A stretch of 41,617 nucleotides of DNA from Lachnospiraceae bacterium (GTDB lineage: Bacteria > Bacillota > Clostridia > Lachnospirales > Lachnospiraceae): NCBI GenBank assembly GCA_910573755.1, contig CAJTBO010000038.1, forward strand, positions 1-41,617. The letters are read 5' to 3'. The position numbers and the translations under genes were made by a program. Of the stretch, positions 7,671 through 16,783 are shown piece by piece (position 1 is the stretch's first letter; every line of letters begins with the position of its first letter). The notes under the pieces were generated by a model that made no database searches, was not told the DNA's origin, and saw only the letters and a list, made by a program, of their open reading frames with translations.

Positions 7671-8537
7671 ATGGAAAATATTTTAGAAGTGCAGCAGGTT
7701 TCCAAGACATTTTCAAAATCGAAATTTTCATTGGAAAATGTGTCTTTCAACTTGCCGTATGGGGCAATTATGGGATTTGTTGGCGAAAATGGAGCAGGAA
7801 AAACTACGATGATTGGTTGCATATTAAATACAATCAAAAAGGACAGCGGAAAAATAAAATTGTTCGGAAAAGAAATGTTTGATGCTGATACAGCTATGAG
7901 GGAAAAAATTGGTGTTGTTTATGACGGAAACAATTTCCCTACCAACTGGACGGCGAGACAATTAGCAGGAATTATGGCAGGATTTTATACACAATGGGAT
8001 AATGCTTTGTTCCTAAAATATATAGAAAATTTCAAATTACCCACAAATCAAAAAATCAAGCATTATTCCAGAGGAATGACAATGAAATTAGCTATCGCGG
8101 TTGCATTATCACATCATCCCCAACTATTGATTTTAGATGAAGCTACCAGTGGACTTGACCCCATTGTACGGGATGAAATGTTGGATGTATTTCTTGATTT
8201 TATACAAGAAGAAAATCACTCTGTTTTGTTATCTTCCCATATCACAAGTGATTTGGAAAAAATTGCTGATTATATTACATTTGTTCATAATGGAAAACTT
8301 ATTGCTACTGTATCAAAAAATGAATTGATATACAATTATGCTATTATGCGCTGCAAGGAAAGTCAATTTCTCACATTAGATACTTCTGATATTCTTGCTT
8401 ATAGAAAACGGGATTTTCAAATTGATGTGTTGGTATCTGATGTGAAGAATGCACAGAGGAAATATAAAAATGTCGTAATTGACCATGTTTCAGTTGATGA
8501 AATATTTTTAATGTTAGTAAAGGGGGAACGTATATGA
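7671..8537 (+). CDS. ABC transporter ATP-binding protein, YtrB-like
   Basis: This 288-residue ABC ATPase has Walker A GENGAGKTT at about residues 38-46, a signature YSRGMTMKL (variant of LSGGQ), Walker B LLILDEATSGLDP, and the downstream H-loop SSHITSDLEKIADY. The C-terminal tail of about 80 residues is typical of BcrA/YtrB-type ATPases with ABC-2 permeases. It is translated with the regulator upstream (1-bp gap, GAGGAGGAA ribosome site) and overlaps the permease gene by 4 bp. Role: energising an ABC-2 exporter, plausibly for drug or bacteriocin resistance or envelope stress. The low GC of this operon suggests transfer. Confidence 0.9.
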   Translation: MENILEVQQVSKTFSKSKFSLENVSFNLPYGAIMGFVGENGAGKTTMIGCILNTIKKDSGKIKLFGKEMFDADTAMREKIGVVYDGNNFPTNWTARQLAGIMAGFYTQWDNALFLKYIENFKLPTNQKIKHYSRGMTMKLAIAVALSHHPQLLILDEATSGLDPIVRDEMLDVFLDFIQEENHSVLLSSHITSDLEKIADYITFVHNGKLIATVSKNELIYNYAIMRCKESQFLTLDTSDILAYRKRDFQIDVLVSDVKNAQRKYKNVVIDHVSVDEIFLMLVKGERI

Positions 8538-9145
8538 AAGGGCTTTTTAGAAATAATTTCTTTGCTGTATGGATAAACGCAAAAGTTTTCTTGATTTTTA
8601 TGCTTTTATTTGCAATAGTTGTGACTATTATTCCTGAGCAAACATTACAAATGTACTTTATAATGATTGGGATTGTTGGATTTTCAGTAATTGCAGCAAC
8701 AGCCATTGGAAATGAGTTTTCCTTGAAATGGGGAAAGTATAAACTTACTTTGCCAGTGAAACGGACAGATATTGTAAGAAGTTTGTTCCTAAACCAAATT
8801 TTTTGGACTATCGTTGGAACTCTTTTTACTGGTATTGTAACAGGTTTATCCTATATGATACAAGGTTTTTCTTTTGACCAGTTTTCGGGTATATTCAGCT
8901 TATTTATATTAGCAGTTAGTATCAGTTTTTTCATGGGAGCTATATTTATACCAATGATTTATTTGACAGGAGAAGATAAAATTGTAGTATTTCTTATAAT
9001 TTCCTTGTTTTGTGCAGTTAGTATTGCTGCTATGCTTTTTAATATCCCTTTGTTTGGAAATGCCATTATTATTACTTGTGCCTTAATGCTTTTTGCTGTG
9101 TCTTATCCATTAACCATTTCTATTTTTAAGAGGAAAGAATTTTAA
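8534..9145 (+). CDS. ABC-2 type membrane permease
   Basis: This 203-residue hydrophobic protein has about six membrane segments (near residues 15-32, 37-55, 86-107, 117-140, 150-168, 172-192), as in ABC-2 permeases of YtrC/BcrB type. A charged loop (GNEFSLKWGKYKLTLPVKRTDIV) follows the second helix; the LPVKR-type motif is a hallmark of ABC-2 permeases. ATG 8534 overlaps the ATPase stop (ATGA), with AAAGGGGG upstream. It completes a regulator-ATPase-permease operon. The substrate cannot be read from sequence. Confidence 0.85.
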   Translation: MKGLFRNNFFAVWINAKVFLIFMLLFAIVVTIIPEQTLQMYFIMIGIVGFSVIAATAIGNEFSLKWGKYKLTLPVKRTDIVRSLFLNQIFWTIVGTLFTGIVTGLSYMIQGFSFDQFSGIFSLFILAVSISFFMGAIFIPMIYLTGEDKIVVFLIISLFCAVSIAAMLFNIPLFGNAIIITCALMLFAVSYPLTISIFKRKEF

Positions 9146-9370
9146 GTGAAGCAGCAAACCAAGTCGAGAAATCGGCGGCAACTTGAATCAGATTGCCCGC
9201 TGTCTAAACGAATACGCATGGCGTGACAGGAGCAGACGGCGGCAAAAAAAATATCCATTGAATACCTCACAGAAGAAAAATTTTCCATTTAGGCATAACA
9301 GACGAATATTTTGAAGCACCCTATGAAGAATACCCTATAACGATATGCGGTCAGACGGTTATCTTCACCA
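9146..9370 (+). pseudogene. Fragments of mobilisation-element genes
   Basis: Two short coding relics are visible. Near 9170-9215, one frame reads IGGNLNQIARCLNEY, which matches the conserved NLNQIAR segment of MobC-type relaxosome proteins, without the rest of the gene. Near 9288-9379, another frame reads ITDEYFEAPYEEYPITICGQTVIFTNG and then stops; this looks like the end of a small conjugation-associated protein I cannot name. Neither has a start or full length. They suggest nested deletion or recombination of an integrative element, with the recombinase tail following. Confidence 0.45.
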
Positions 9371-9940
9371 ATGGGTAACTTGTCGCCGCCCTATTTTATC
9401 CGCACCGACCTGTTGACCGAGGGAGTGACCGAGAATTTACGGAAAGTCACCAGCTACGCCGCAAAGCACGAAGCCCGGTTTATGAAGCTCCTAACCGAGC
9501 AGACCGAGGACGGGAGCAAACGCCGGAACACCGCAAGGAAGAAAGAACTGGAAGCGGCAGAAAAGCGGATTGCGGAACTCTCCGCTATCTTCAAGCGGCT
9601 GTATGAGGACAGCGTGACCGGGCGCATATCGGACGAGCGTTTCACGGAGCTTTCGGCAGACTATGAAGCCGAGCAAAAGGAACTGAAAGAGAAAGCCGCC
9701 GCCTTGCAGAGCGAGCTTTCTAAGACGCTGGAAGCCACGGCAAACGCTGAAAAGTTTATGAAAGTGGTACGCAAGTACACCAGATTTGAGGAACTCACCC
9801 CTACCCTGTTACGGGAGTTTGTGGAGAAAATCGTAATCCACGAATCGGAAGCCCTTGACGGGAAACGCCGGGGAAAGCTCCGCAGACAGGAAATCGAAAT
9901 CTATTACTCTTTTGTCGGCAAGGTAGAGTTGCCCGACTAA
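9371..9940 (+). pseudogene. C-terminal fragment of a large serine recombinase
   Basis: The translation from about 9380 (SPPYFIRTDLLTEGV...) to the stop at 9940 is the C-terminal third of a large serine recombinase of the TnpX/Tn4451 type. It covers the end of the zinc-ribbon region (YIRTDLL), a long coiled-coil (ARKKELEAAEKRIAEL...) and the DUF4368-like tail (LTPTLLREFVEKIVIHE). The catalytic N-terminal resolvase domain with its serine is absent, and upstream sequence is unrelated, so the gene is truncated and cannot be active. The nominal ATG at 9371 has no ribosome site. It marks the scar of an excised or rearranged element next to chromosomal sequence. Confidence 0.8.
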
Positions 9941-9950
9941 AGCCCGACCC

Positions 9951-9969
9951 GTCCGGCAGTCAGCCGGAC
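9951..9969. terminator. Hairpin after the recombinase fragment
   Basis: GTCCGGC (9951-9957) and GCCGGAC (9963-9969) form a perfect 7-bp stem with a 5-base loop. A run of six T's follows only 17 bases later, so it may be a weak terminator. Confidence 0.4.
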
Positions 9970-10069
9970 AGGGAACGGCAAAATTTTTTACACTTCTTTT
10001 ACTTCTTTATCTCACATGAGCAAAGTAACGTGAGTTATCACAAAATGCGGAAAAATTAACGACAGGCAG

Positions 10070-10098
10070 TTGTAAGAAGAAGGGCGGGGAGTTATAAT
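10070..10098 (+). promoter_or_regulatory. Sigma-A promoter for the lipoprotein hydrolase
   Basis: TTGTAA (10070-10075) and TATAAT (10093-10098) have a 17-bp spacer, about 40 bp upstream of the ATG at 10141. Confidence 0.65.
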
Positions 10099-10140
10099 AG
10101 AACGGTTATGATATTCACAAAAGAAAAGGAAGATATTATT

Positions 10141-11613
10141 ATGAAAAGCAAATTCAGTAAAAAAGCTCTGGCGCTTTTGATGGCTGCGACGACAGTCTTT
10201 ACCGTTTCCTGCGGATCTTCCGCGCCGGCGGAGAACGCCGCGGAAAATACGCAGGGCACAGAAGAGGCGGAAAAAAGATCCGGGGATGCCGCGAAGAAAT
10301 CCGGCGTGGGTACCTCCGGCAGTTTTGCCGAGGCACACGATGCCTTTACGACTACACTGGCGAGGGAAGAGAATGATGATTATCCGATCCCGGAACCGCC
10401 CGAGGGGGTATTTGATCTGGTTTCCTATCCGTCCAAAGTGGGGGATCTGGCAGCCTATGTGTCCAGCGATCCCGGTGACGGCGAAAAGCATCCGATGATC
10501 ATCTGGGTGGTCGGCGGATGGGGTAACGGTATTGATGATTTTCCGTGGATTTATCCGGAATGGGACGATGACCAGACAGGGTCCGCCTTCTGGCAGGAGG
10601 GGATTCTGACCATGTATCCGTCTTTCCGCGGCGGCAGAGGCAATCCCGGTTATTATGAAGCATTGTTCGGAGAGGTGGACGATATCGTATCCGCTTATGA
10701 ATATGCTGCGTCCCTGCCCTATGTGGATCCGGAGAGGATCTATCTCGGCGGACACAGCACCGGCGGAACAAGGGCGCTTTTAGCTTCCGAGTATACGGAT
10801 AGCTTCCGGGCTGTATTCTGCTTCGGCGCGGTGGATGAGATCAAGTACCACAACAACGACCAGTTTACGTTTGATACGGGTAACAGGGATGAATACACGA
10901 TGCGTTCACCCATCTACTGGCTGGAAAACGTAAAGAGCCCGACGTTCCTGATCGAAGGAAGGGACGGCAACTCCGAATGCCTGGTGCGGATGGAGGAGGC
11001 TTGTCAGAGCGACAGCTTACATTATTTTGTCGTGGAAAATGCGGATCATTTTTCCGTACTGGCGCCTGCCACAAGGCTTGTGGCGCAGAAGATCCTTGAG
11101 GATACCGGCGATACGCCGGATATCTCCATTACGATGGAGGAGCTGGATGCGGCAATGAAACAGGTACCGCCTGTTCCGGTGCCTGTGATGAGCGAACATT
11201 CTGTGGAGGAGCTGGGACTGACGTTCTCCTGTCCTTATGTATGGGAGGTTCTGGAGAGTGATGGAGGCGGCTATGAGGCGTATTCCCGTTATGATTATGC
11301 GAATGCATGGGATATGTCCTCGCTTTTTATCAGTGTTTATGATTCCGGTGAAGGGGACAGTCTGGAGATTCTGGGTGCGGACATGAAGGCACAGGGATAT
11401 ATTGTGAATGAGATATCGGTTGACGGACATCCGGCGATCGACGGTATGGATGTGATCCAGGGCGACAGCGGCGTGATCTATTATCAGCGTTATCTCTCAG
11501 TGGATATCGGCAGTGCTTACGTAGATTTCAGTTTTATCACCAATAAGGAATATATGGAGGAAGCGGATATTCTGTTTCAGAGTATGATAGACAGTATCAG
11601 GTTTGATGCCTGA
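10141..11613 (+). CDS. Secreted lipoprotein alpha/beta hydrolase with C-terminal extension
   Basis: This 490-residue lipoprotein has a basic N-terminus, hydrophobic core and lipobox VSC with lipidation at C24, then a Ser/Ala/Glu-rich linker. Residues about 75-320 are an alpha/beta hydrolase with nucleophile S206 in GHSTGG, likely catalytic H303 in NADHFS and probable acid D275 in GRDG. The fold resembles dienelactone-hydrolase or prolyl-oligopeptidase-type esterases acting outside the membrane. Residues about 345-490 form a second domain I do not recognise, rich in aromatic and acidic residues. Start ATG 10141 is chosen over the in-frame ATG 10108 because AAGGAAG precedes it and the signal peptide begins there. 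It is a single gene between its own promoter and a strong terminator. Confidence 0.85.
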   Translation: MKSKFSKKALALLMAATTVFTVSCGSSAPAENAAENTQGTEEAEKRSGDAAKKSGVGTSGSFAEAHDAFTTTLAREENDDYPIPEPPEGVFDLVSYPSKVGDLAAYVSSDPGDGEKHPMIIWVVGGWGNGIDDFPWIYPEWDDDQTGSAFWQEGILTMYPSFRGGRGNPGYYEALFGEVDDIVSAYEYAASLPYVDPERIYLGGHSTGGTRALLASEYTDSFRAVFCFGAVDEIKYHNNDQFTFDTGNRDEYTMRSPIYWLENVKSPTFLIEGRDGNSECLVRMEEACQSDSLHYFVVENADHFSVLAPATRLVAQKILEDTGDTPDISITMEELDAAMKQVPPVPVPVMSEHSVEELGLTFSCPYVWEVLESDGGGYEAYSRYDYANAWDMSSLFISVYDSGEGDSLEILGADMKAQGYIVNEISVDGHPAIDGMDVIQGDSGVIYYQRYLSVDIGSAYVDFSFITNKEYMEEADILFQSMIDSIRFDA

Positions 11614-11643
11614 GGCGGTCCTGCAGGAGGATTTTTCCTGCAT

Positions 11644-11683
11644 ATAAAACCGGCGGGGGAGGAGATCTTCCGCCGGTTTTATA
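11644..11683 (+). terminator. Rho-independent terminator after the hydrolase gene
   Basis: AAAACCGGCGG (11646-11656) pairs perfectly with CCGCCGGTTTT (11670-11680), an 11-bp stem with a U-rich end. Confidence 0.85.
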
Positions 11684-12001
11684 CTTTCAGGATATCCGGT
11701 TTTAATTTTTTGTATATTTCTGAATCCTTCTCGCAGGATATTGTATGATCCTGCATTCCGGCAAATCTTTCTGCGGGGATCTTTAGCATTTCTATAGCAT
11801 CGCATTATTGCGGCGGATTATAAATAGCCGTAAACAGAGAAAACTGAAATTCTGTGATACAAATCATGACAGATAGTGGATCATATTTGCAGATTGCATA
11901 AAAAAACCCCTTAAATCCAAAAACTACCACCCTTTTTTACCAAAAAAGTCTTTGCTATGATGTAAATATGAAGCAAAATATACAAAAGGAAGGACGAACG
12001 A
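11684..12001. other. 318-bp intergenic region with a repeat element and the sugar-operon promoter
   Basis: It contains a copy of an intergenic repeat (11700-11766) that recurs at 22600-22672; this copy includes the perfect hairpin GCAGGAT/ATCCTGC (11733-11739, 11748-11754). An extended -10 element, TGCTATGAT (11953-11961), lies about 40 bp before the ATPase gene with only a T-rich -35, so the promoter may need an activator such as the downstream AraC-type regulator. Confidence 0.55.
11700..11766 (+). repeat. Intergenic repeat element, copy 1
   Basis: About 70 bp beginning TTTTAATTTT and containing GAATC-CTT-TCGCAG-ATAT. It aligns with 22600-22672 with scattered substitutions and short gaps. 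Both copies follow a gene and precede another gene's promoter. Confidence 0.5.
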
Positions 12002-13537
12002 ATGGGTGAGATAATAGTCTCGATGAAAAATATCTGTAAGTCGTTTCCCGGCGTAAAGGCGCTCGATCGGGTGGATTTTGAGTTGAGATCAGGCGAAGTG
12101 CTGGCGCTTCTGGGGGAAAACGGCGCAGGCAAGTCAACGCTTATGAAGGTGCTCAGCGGCGTCTATACAAGGGACGAAGGCTCCCTCACGATCTTCGGGA
12201 AGGAATACGGGGATCTGACGCCGAAGCAGGCGCAGGAAGCAGGCGTTGCGATTATTCATCAGGAGCTGAATATGTGTAAGCACCTGACGGTCACGGAAAA
12301 TATGTTTCTGGGCAGAGAACGCCGGGGCAAGGTGGCGCTTGACAACGGTTCCATGGAGCAGGAGGCGAAGAAGATACTGGACGATCTGAAGATCGACATC
12401 AGCCCGAACCAGATCGTAGGCGAACTGCCGGTTTCCAAGCAGCAGATGGTGGAGATTGCGAAAGCCCTTTCCATCAATGCGAAGATCCTGATCATGGATG
12501 AGCCGACCTCATCCCTGACGGCGAGAGAGATCGAGGATTTGTTCCGGATCATCAAAAAGCTGCGCAGCGAGGGAAAAGGCATTGTATACATATCCCATCG
12601 TCTGGAGGAACTGCAGCATATTGTGGACCGGGTGACGATCATGCGTGACGGCCAGTACATCACTTCGATGAACTTTGCGGACACCACGCTGGATCAGATC
12701 ATTGCGAACATGGTAGGCCGTGAGATCAAGGAAAAATTCCCGAGGGTGGAGTGCAAAAAGGGAAAGAAGATATTTGAGGTCAAGAATTTAAACGCTGGTC
12801 GTATGGTGCGGAATATCAGTTTCGCCGCCTACGAGGGCGAGATCGTAGGCTTCGCCGGTCTGATGGGGGCGGGACGTACTGAGACCACAAGGGCGATCTT
12901 CGGCGTGGATGCGAAGGAGAGCGGCGAGATCTATGTGGACGGGAAAGAGGTGAAGATAACCTGTCCGATGGACGCCATCAGAAACGGCGTGGTGCTGGCG
13001 CCGGAGGACCGGAAAAAGGACGGTCTGTGCACCAAGCTTTCCATCCGCCACAATCTGGCGCTGCCGAATCTGGATATCGTCTGCAATAAGCTTGGCGTGG
13101 TAAACAGCAGTGAGGAAAAGAAACTCTGCGACAAGGCGGTGGTGGATCTGAAGATCAAGACGCCAAACGTGGAGATCGATTCCGGCAACCTCTCCGGCGG
13201 CAACCAGCAGAAGGTGGTCGTGGGGAAATGGCTGGCGAGGGATTCCAGGGTGGTGATCTTCGATGAGCCCACGAGGGGTATCGATGTGGGGGCGAAGGTG
13301 GAGATATACCATCTGATGAACGATCTGAAAAAACAGGGAATCGCGGTTGTCTTTGTCTCCTCGGAGATGCCGGAGGTCATGGGCATTGCGGACCGGATCA
13401 TCGTGATGTGCGACGGCAGGATCACAGGCGAGGTGATGGCGAGGGAGACGACCCAGAACGAGATTCTGACACTGGCAACGACCTTTGAAGATAAAAAGAT
13501 AGGAAAGAGTGAGGGAGGAAACGAAGAGCATGCGTAA
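12002..13537 (+). CDS. Sugar ABC importer ATPase, RbsA/MglA family
   Basis: This 511-residue protein contains two fused ABC domains. The N-terminal domain is complete: Walker A GENGAGKST (about residues 39-47), Q-loop HQELN, signature LPVSKQQMVEIAKAL and Walker B ILIMDEPTSSL. The C-terminal domain keeps LSGGNQQKVVVGKWL and Walker B VVIFDEPTRGID, but its P-loop is the usual CUT2 variant GLMGAGRTE. This is the architecture of RbsA/MglA/XylG importers, so it should drive uptake of a monosaccharide or related polyol. RBS AAAGGAAGG precedes ATG 12002. The stop overlaps the permease start by 8 bp. Confidence 0.93.
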   Translation: MGEIIVSMKNICKSFPGVKALDRVDFELRSGEVLALLGENGAGKSTLMKVLSGVYTRDEGSLTIFGKEYGDLTPKQAQEAGVAIIHQELNMCKHLTVTENMFLGRERRGKVALDNGSMEQEAKKILDDLKIDISPNQIVGELPVSKQQMVEIAKALSINAKILIMDEPTSSLTAREIEDLFRIIKKLRSEGKGIVYISHRLEELQHIVDRVTIMRDGQYITSMNFADTTLDQIIANMVGREIKEKFPRVECKKGKKIFEVKNLNAGRMVRNISFAAYEGEIVGFAGLMGAGRTETTRAIFGVDAKESGEIYVDGKEVKITCPMDAIRNGVVLAPEDRKKDGLCTKLSIRHNLALPNLDIVCNKLGVVNSSEEKKLCDKAVVDLKIKTPNVEIDSGNLSGGNQQKVVVGKWLARDSRVVIFDEPTRGIDVGAKVEIYHLMNDLKKQGIAVVFVSSEMPEVMGIADRIIVMCDGRITGEVMARETTQNEILTLATTFEDKKIGKSEGGNEEHA

Positions 13538-14546
13538 TGAAAAGCAAAGTTTTCTGAAAAAAGTATTGAGCATCCGGGGCATGGGCGCCGCCATCACGGC
13601 GTTTGTCGGCCTGATCGTCATCTATGTGGCATTCGGTCTGATCAATCCGGCGGTGTTTTCCGGACAGAATATCATGAACCTGCTGCGCTCCATGTCAAAG
13701 TACCTGCTGATCGGTATCGCGCAGAGTTACATACTGATCACCGGAAACATTGACCTGTCCATCGGTTCCATGGTGGGTATGAGCGCTATGGTGGCGGCGA
13801 CGCTGATGAGCAGAGGCGTGCATCCTGTTATTGCTATTTTGGTAGCCCTTGCCTGCTGTCTGGTCTGCGGCGTGGTGAACGGTTTTCTGGTGGGCAAATT
13901 CAAACTGCCGCCCTTTATCGCGACGCTGGGAACCATGTTTATCACAAGGGGCGTTGCGTACATGGTAAACAGCAACAGAAATACCGACGCTATCGCAACC
14001 GGTATCGGCAAGGAAGCGGGAGATAAGTTCCAGAATATCTTCTATTATGGTACGACTCTGGGCGTGTACAACACCTTCTGGATCGCTCTGATCTTCTTTA
14101 TCATTTTCTTCTTCCTGATCTCCAAGACGAGGACGGGAAGGCATATATACGCCATCGGCTCCAACATTGACGCGGCGAAATTATCCGGCGTGAACGTGGT
14201 GGCGACAACGACCAAAGCTTATGTGGTCAGCGCGGTGTGCTCCTGCATGGTGGGCCTGATCCTCTGCGCACAGGCGGGCATGGGCAATATGGAAGCCGGC
14301 AATATGTACGAGATGTACGGCGTGGCGGCAGGCGTAATAGGCGGCGTATCCCCTCTCGGCGGCACAGGGCTTCTGCTGGGTACTTTCGCGGGCGCAGCCG
14401 TCTGGCAGACACTGGAGAACGGCTTGAATATGATCGGCGCACAGGTAGGTATCCAGCGTGTCGTGATCGGTGTGATCGTAGTGGCGGCGGTGCTTCTGGA
14501 TGTGGTAGTAAGAGGCGGCCAGTTCAAAAAGAAAAAGGGAAACTAA
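13530..14546 (+). CDS. Sugar ABC importer permease, RbsC family
   Basis: This 338-residue membrane protein has about ten hydrophobic segments and the family motifs ITGNIDLSIGSMVG (about residues 68-81) and VVATTTKAYVVSA. These identify an RbsC/XylH/MglC-type (CUT2) permease, which forms the channel with the 12002 ATPase. ATG 13530 is chosen over GTG 13509 because GAGGGAGGA at 13511-13519 is a ribosome site between them. It overlaps the ATPase stop by 8 bp. Gene order is ATPase, permease, binding protein, whereas many CUT2 operons begin with the binding protein. Confidence 0.92.
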   Translation: MRNEKQSFLKKVLSIRGMGAAITAFVGLIVIYVAFGLINPAVFSGQNIMNLLRSMSKYLLIGIAQSYILITGNIDLSIGSMVGMSAMVAATLMSRGVHPVIAILVALACCLVCGVVNGFLVGKFKLPPFIATLGTMFITRGVAYMVNSNRNTDAIATGIGKEAGDKFQNIFYYGTTLGVYNTFWIALIFFIIFFFLISKTRTGRHIYAIGSNIDAAKLSGVNVVATTTKAYVVSAVCSCMVGLILCAQAGMGNMEAGNMYEMYGVAAGVIGGVSPLGGTGLLLGTFAGAAVWQTLENGLNMIGAQVGIQRVVIGVIVVAAVLLDVVVRGGQFKKKKGN

Positions 14547-14812
14547 CCGCAGGGCGTTGGCTTATGCGTTTAGTATATAAAATCAGCATAAGCCCGGACG
14601 GCGCACAGGACAATTTACAGATGCGCAGCAGATGGAAATTTGTCCTATGGTATTAGTGTACCGGAAGGGGTTATGCGGAACTAAAATCAGCAGATGCACG
14701 GACAGCGCACAGCTTCGTTTGAGGATGGCGTTTTTCAGACAGCCGCAAACGTAAGCCCGGGAATGGTGTGCCGGGAGTGTATCTGCGGAACTTAAAATAG
14801 GAGGAAAATAGG
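14547..14812 (+). other. 266-bp gap between permease and binding-protein genes with a stable hairpin
   Basis: GGCTTATGC (14559-14567) pairs perfectly with GCATAAGCC (14586-14594) without a following T-run; such hairpins often protect upstream mRNA or tune expression of the next gene. Two near-identical stretches, TGCGGAACTAAAAT near 14674 and TGCGGAACTTAAAAT near 14784, suggest a partial duplication. A strong ribosome site, AGGAGG at about 14801, precedes the binding-protein gene. Confidence 0.5.
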
Positions 14813-16630
14813 ATGAAAAAGAAACTGTTAAGTTTGCTTTGCGGTGTGACCATGCTGGCGGCGGCGCTGACCGGCTGTGGTTCTCAGGAAGCACCTGCGG
14901 CAGCAGAGGGGGAAGCGGCAGCTTCCGCAGACGGAGCGAAGATCGCTCTGATCACAATGGATTCCATCGACCAGCACTGGATCAGCTTGAATGAGGGCGC
15001 GCAGAAAGCGGCAGGGGAACTGGGCGTAGAAGTGACATTCATGTCACCTAATACAAAGGACGACGCGCAGCAGATCGAATGTGTGAACAATGCGGTAGCA
15101 GGCGGCTATCAGGCGATCATTGTAGCGGCAAACGGTCCCGATGCGATCTCTTCCGCACTGAAGGAGGCGATCGACGCAGGGATCAAGGTGGTATATGTAG
15201 ACTCTCCGGCAAACGTGGATGCGGAAGCAACCTTCTCCACGGATAACGTGGCGGCAGGAACAACCGCAGGCGAAGAGATGATCAAAGCGCTTGAGGCAAA
15301 GAACATCACCGGCGGCGACATCGGTATCGTCAACGTAAACGCGGCAACTCAGTCCACAGTGGACAGGGAAAACGGTTTCAGAAAAGCCTTTGAAGGAACA
15401 GGTTTCAATCTGCTTGAGACACAGTACGGCGAAGGCGACGCGGCGAAATCCCAGACTATCGCAGAAAACTATATCACGCAGAAGGTGGTAGGTATCTTCG
15501 GATGTAACGAGGGCAGCACAACCGGTACAGGCAATGCCATCAAAGCATCGGGCAGTTCCGATATCGTGGGCGTGGGCTTTGATAAATCCGATGCGATCCA
15601 GGGATTGATCACAGACGGCTATCTGCTCTGCACAATGGCACAGAATCCGGACGTGATGGGTTATGAAGGCGTGAAAGCGGCAGTTGCGGCGATCGGCGGT
15701 GAATCCCTCGGCGGCAAAGTGACCGACACAGGCGTTTCCGTTATCGATGCGGCAGCACTTGGCGGCGCGGCACCGGAAGCTTCCGGCGATAGCGTAACGG
15801 CAAGCAAGGCATGGAAGATCGCGCTGATCACGATGGACTCCATCGACCAGCACTGGGTAACTTTAAATGAAGGCGCACAGGCGAAGGCGGAAGAACTGGG
15901 CGTAGAAGTGACATTCATGTCACCTAATACAAAGGACGACGCGCAGCAGATCGAATGTGTGAACAATGCGGTGGCAGGCGGCTATGAGGCGATCATCGTG
16001 GCGGCAAACGGCCCCGACGCGATCTCGTCCGCATTGCAGGAAGCGATTGCAGCAGGCATCAAGGTGGTATACGTAGACTCTCCGGCAAACGTGGATGCGG
16101 AAGCAACCTTCTCCACGGATAACGTGGCGGCGGGCACAACGGCAGGCGAGGAGATGATCAAGGCTCTGGAGGCGGCAGGCGTGACAAGCGGTGACATCGG
16201 TATCGTCAATGTAAACGCGGCAACCCAGTCCACAGTGGACAGAGAAGAAGGCTTCAGAAAAGCTTTTGAGGGAACGGGCTTCAACCTGCTTGAGACACAG
16301 TACGGCGAAGGTGACGCGGCGAAATCCCAGACCATCGCCGAGAACTATATCACACAGAACGTAGTTGGTATCTTCGGATGTAACGAAGGCAGCACCACAG
16401 GAACAGGCAACGCGATCAAGGCATCCGGCAACGATGCGATCGTAGGCGTAGGCTTTGATAAATCCGATGCGATCATGAACCTGATCGGCGACGGCTATCT
16501 GCTCTGCACGATGGCACAGAATCCGGACGTAATGGGCTCTATGGGCGTGGAAGCATGCGTGAAGGCACTGGAAGGGGAATCCCTCGGCGGTGCGGTAACG
16601 GATACCGGGGTCTCCGTACTTACAAAATAA
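14813..16630 (+). CDS. Tandem double-domain sugar-binding lipoprotein
   Basis: This 605-residue lipoprotein (LTGC lipobox, C22) contains two consecutive periplasmic-binding-protein domains of the RbsB/Peripla_BP_4 type, at residues 43-312 and 335-604, joined by a 22-residue Ala/Gly/Ser linker. RbsB-like proteins are normally about 300-340 residues with one domain, so this is an in-frame tandem duplication. By hand alignment the copies differ at about 29 of 270 positions; both keep the MDSIDQHW, NTKDDAQQ, AANGPDA, GCNEGSTTGTG and GFDKSDA segments, so both probably bind ligand. It should capture the substrate outside the cell and deliver it to the RbsA/RbsC pair upstream. AGGAGG lies about 6-10 bp before ATG 14813. 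Confidence 0.93.
   Translation: MKKKLLSLLCGVTMLAAALTGCGSQEAPAAAEGEAAASADGAKIALITMDSIDQHWISLNEGAQKAAGELGVEVTFMSPNTKDDAQQIECVNNAVAGGYQAIIVAANGPDAISSALKEAIDAGIKVVYVDSPANVDAEATFSTDNVAAGTTAGEEMIKALEAKNITGGDIGIVNVNAATQSTVDRENGFRKAFEGTGFNLLETQYGEGDAAKSQTIAENYITQKVVGIFGCNEGSTTGTGNAIKASGSSDIVGVGFDKSDAIQGLITDGYLLCTMAQNPDVMGYEGVKAAVAAIGGESLGGKVTDTGVSVIDAAALGGAAPEASGDSVTASKAWKIALITMDSIDQHWVTLNEGAQAKAEELGVEVTFMSPNTKDDAQQIECVNNAVAGGYEAIIVAANGPDAISSALQEAIAAGIKVVYVDSPANVDAEATFSTDNVAAGTTAGEEMIKALEAAGVTSGDIGIVNVNAATQSTVDREEGFRKAFEGTGFNLLETQYGEGDAAKSQTIAENYITQNVVGIFGCNEGSTTGTGNAIKASGNDAIVGVGFDKSDAIMNLIGDGYLLCTMAQNPDVMGSMGVEACVKALEGESLGGAVTDTGVSVLTK
14939..16624 (+). repeat. Tandem intragenic duplication, two ~810-bp copies offset by 876 bp
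   Basis: Copy 1 spans about 14939-15748 and copy 2 about 15815-16624, with a short linker between. A block of about 80 bp around 15019-15098 is almost unchanged at 15895-15974, including synonymous positions, while other parts differ. This indicates a fairly recent duplication or ongoing gene conversion. Confidence 0.85.
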
Positions 16631-16783
16631 AGGATAGTGATATCAGGTGGTGAATACCGGCGTTCTGCAGGGCTGCTGCGGGGATATTTCCGTCCGGGCT
16701 GTCAGCCGTCTGATGACATAAAATAGAATATAGTGTATACTGGAATAGCTGCAGGCGGATAGCATGCGGCTATTTCCTGATAT

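Noticed and set aside
10012-10755. Long open frame opposite the hydrolase gene
   Set aside because: It is an antisense shadow of the GC-rich lipoprotein gene; composition is His/Arg/Pro-rich and no ribosome site or family fits.
14813-16630. Two separate binding-protein genes joined by a missed stop
   Set aside because: The linker reads through in one frame with no start or ribosome site before the second domain and no second lipobox, so a single fused gene fits best.
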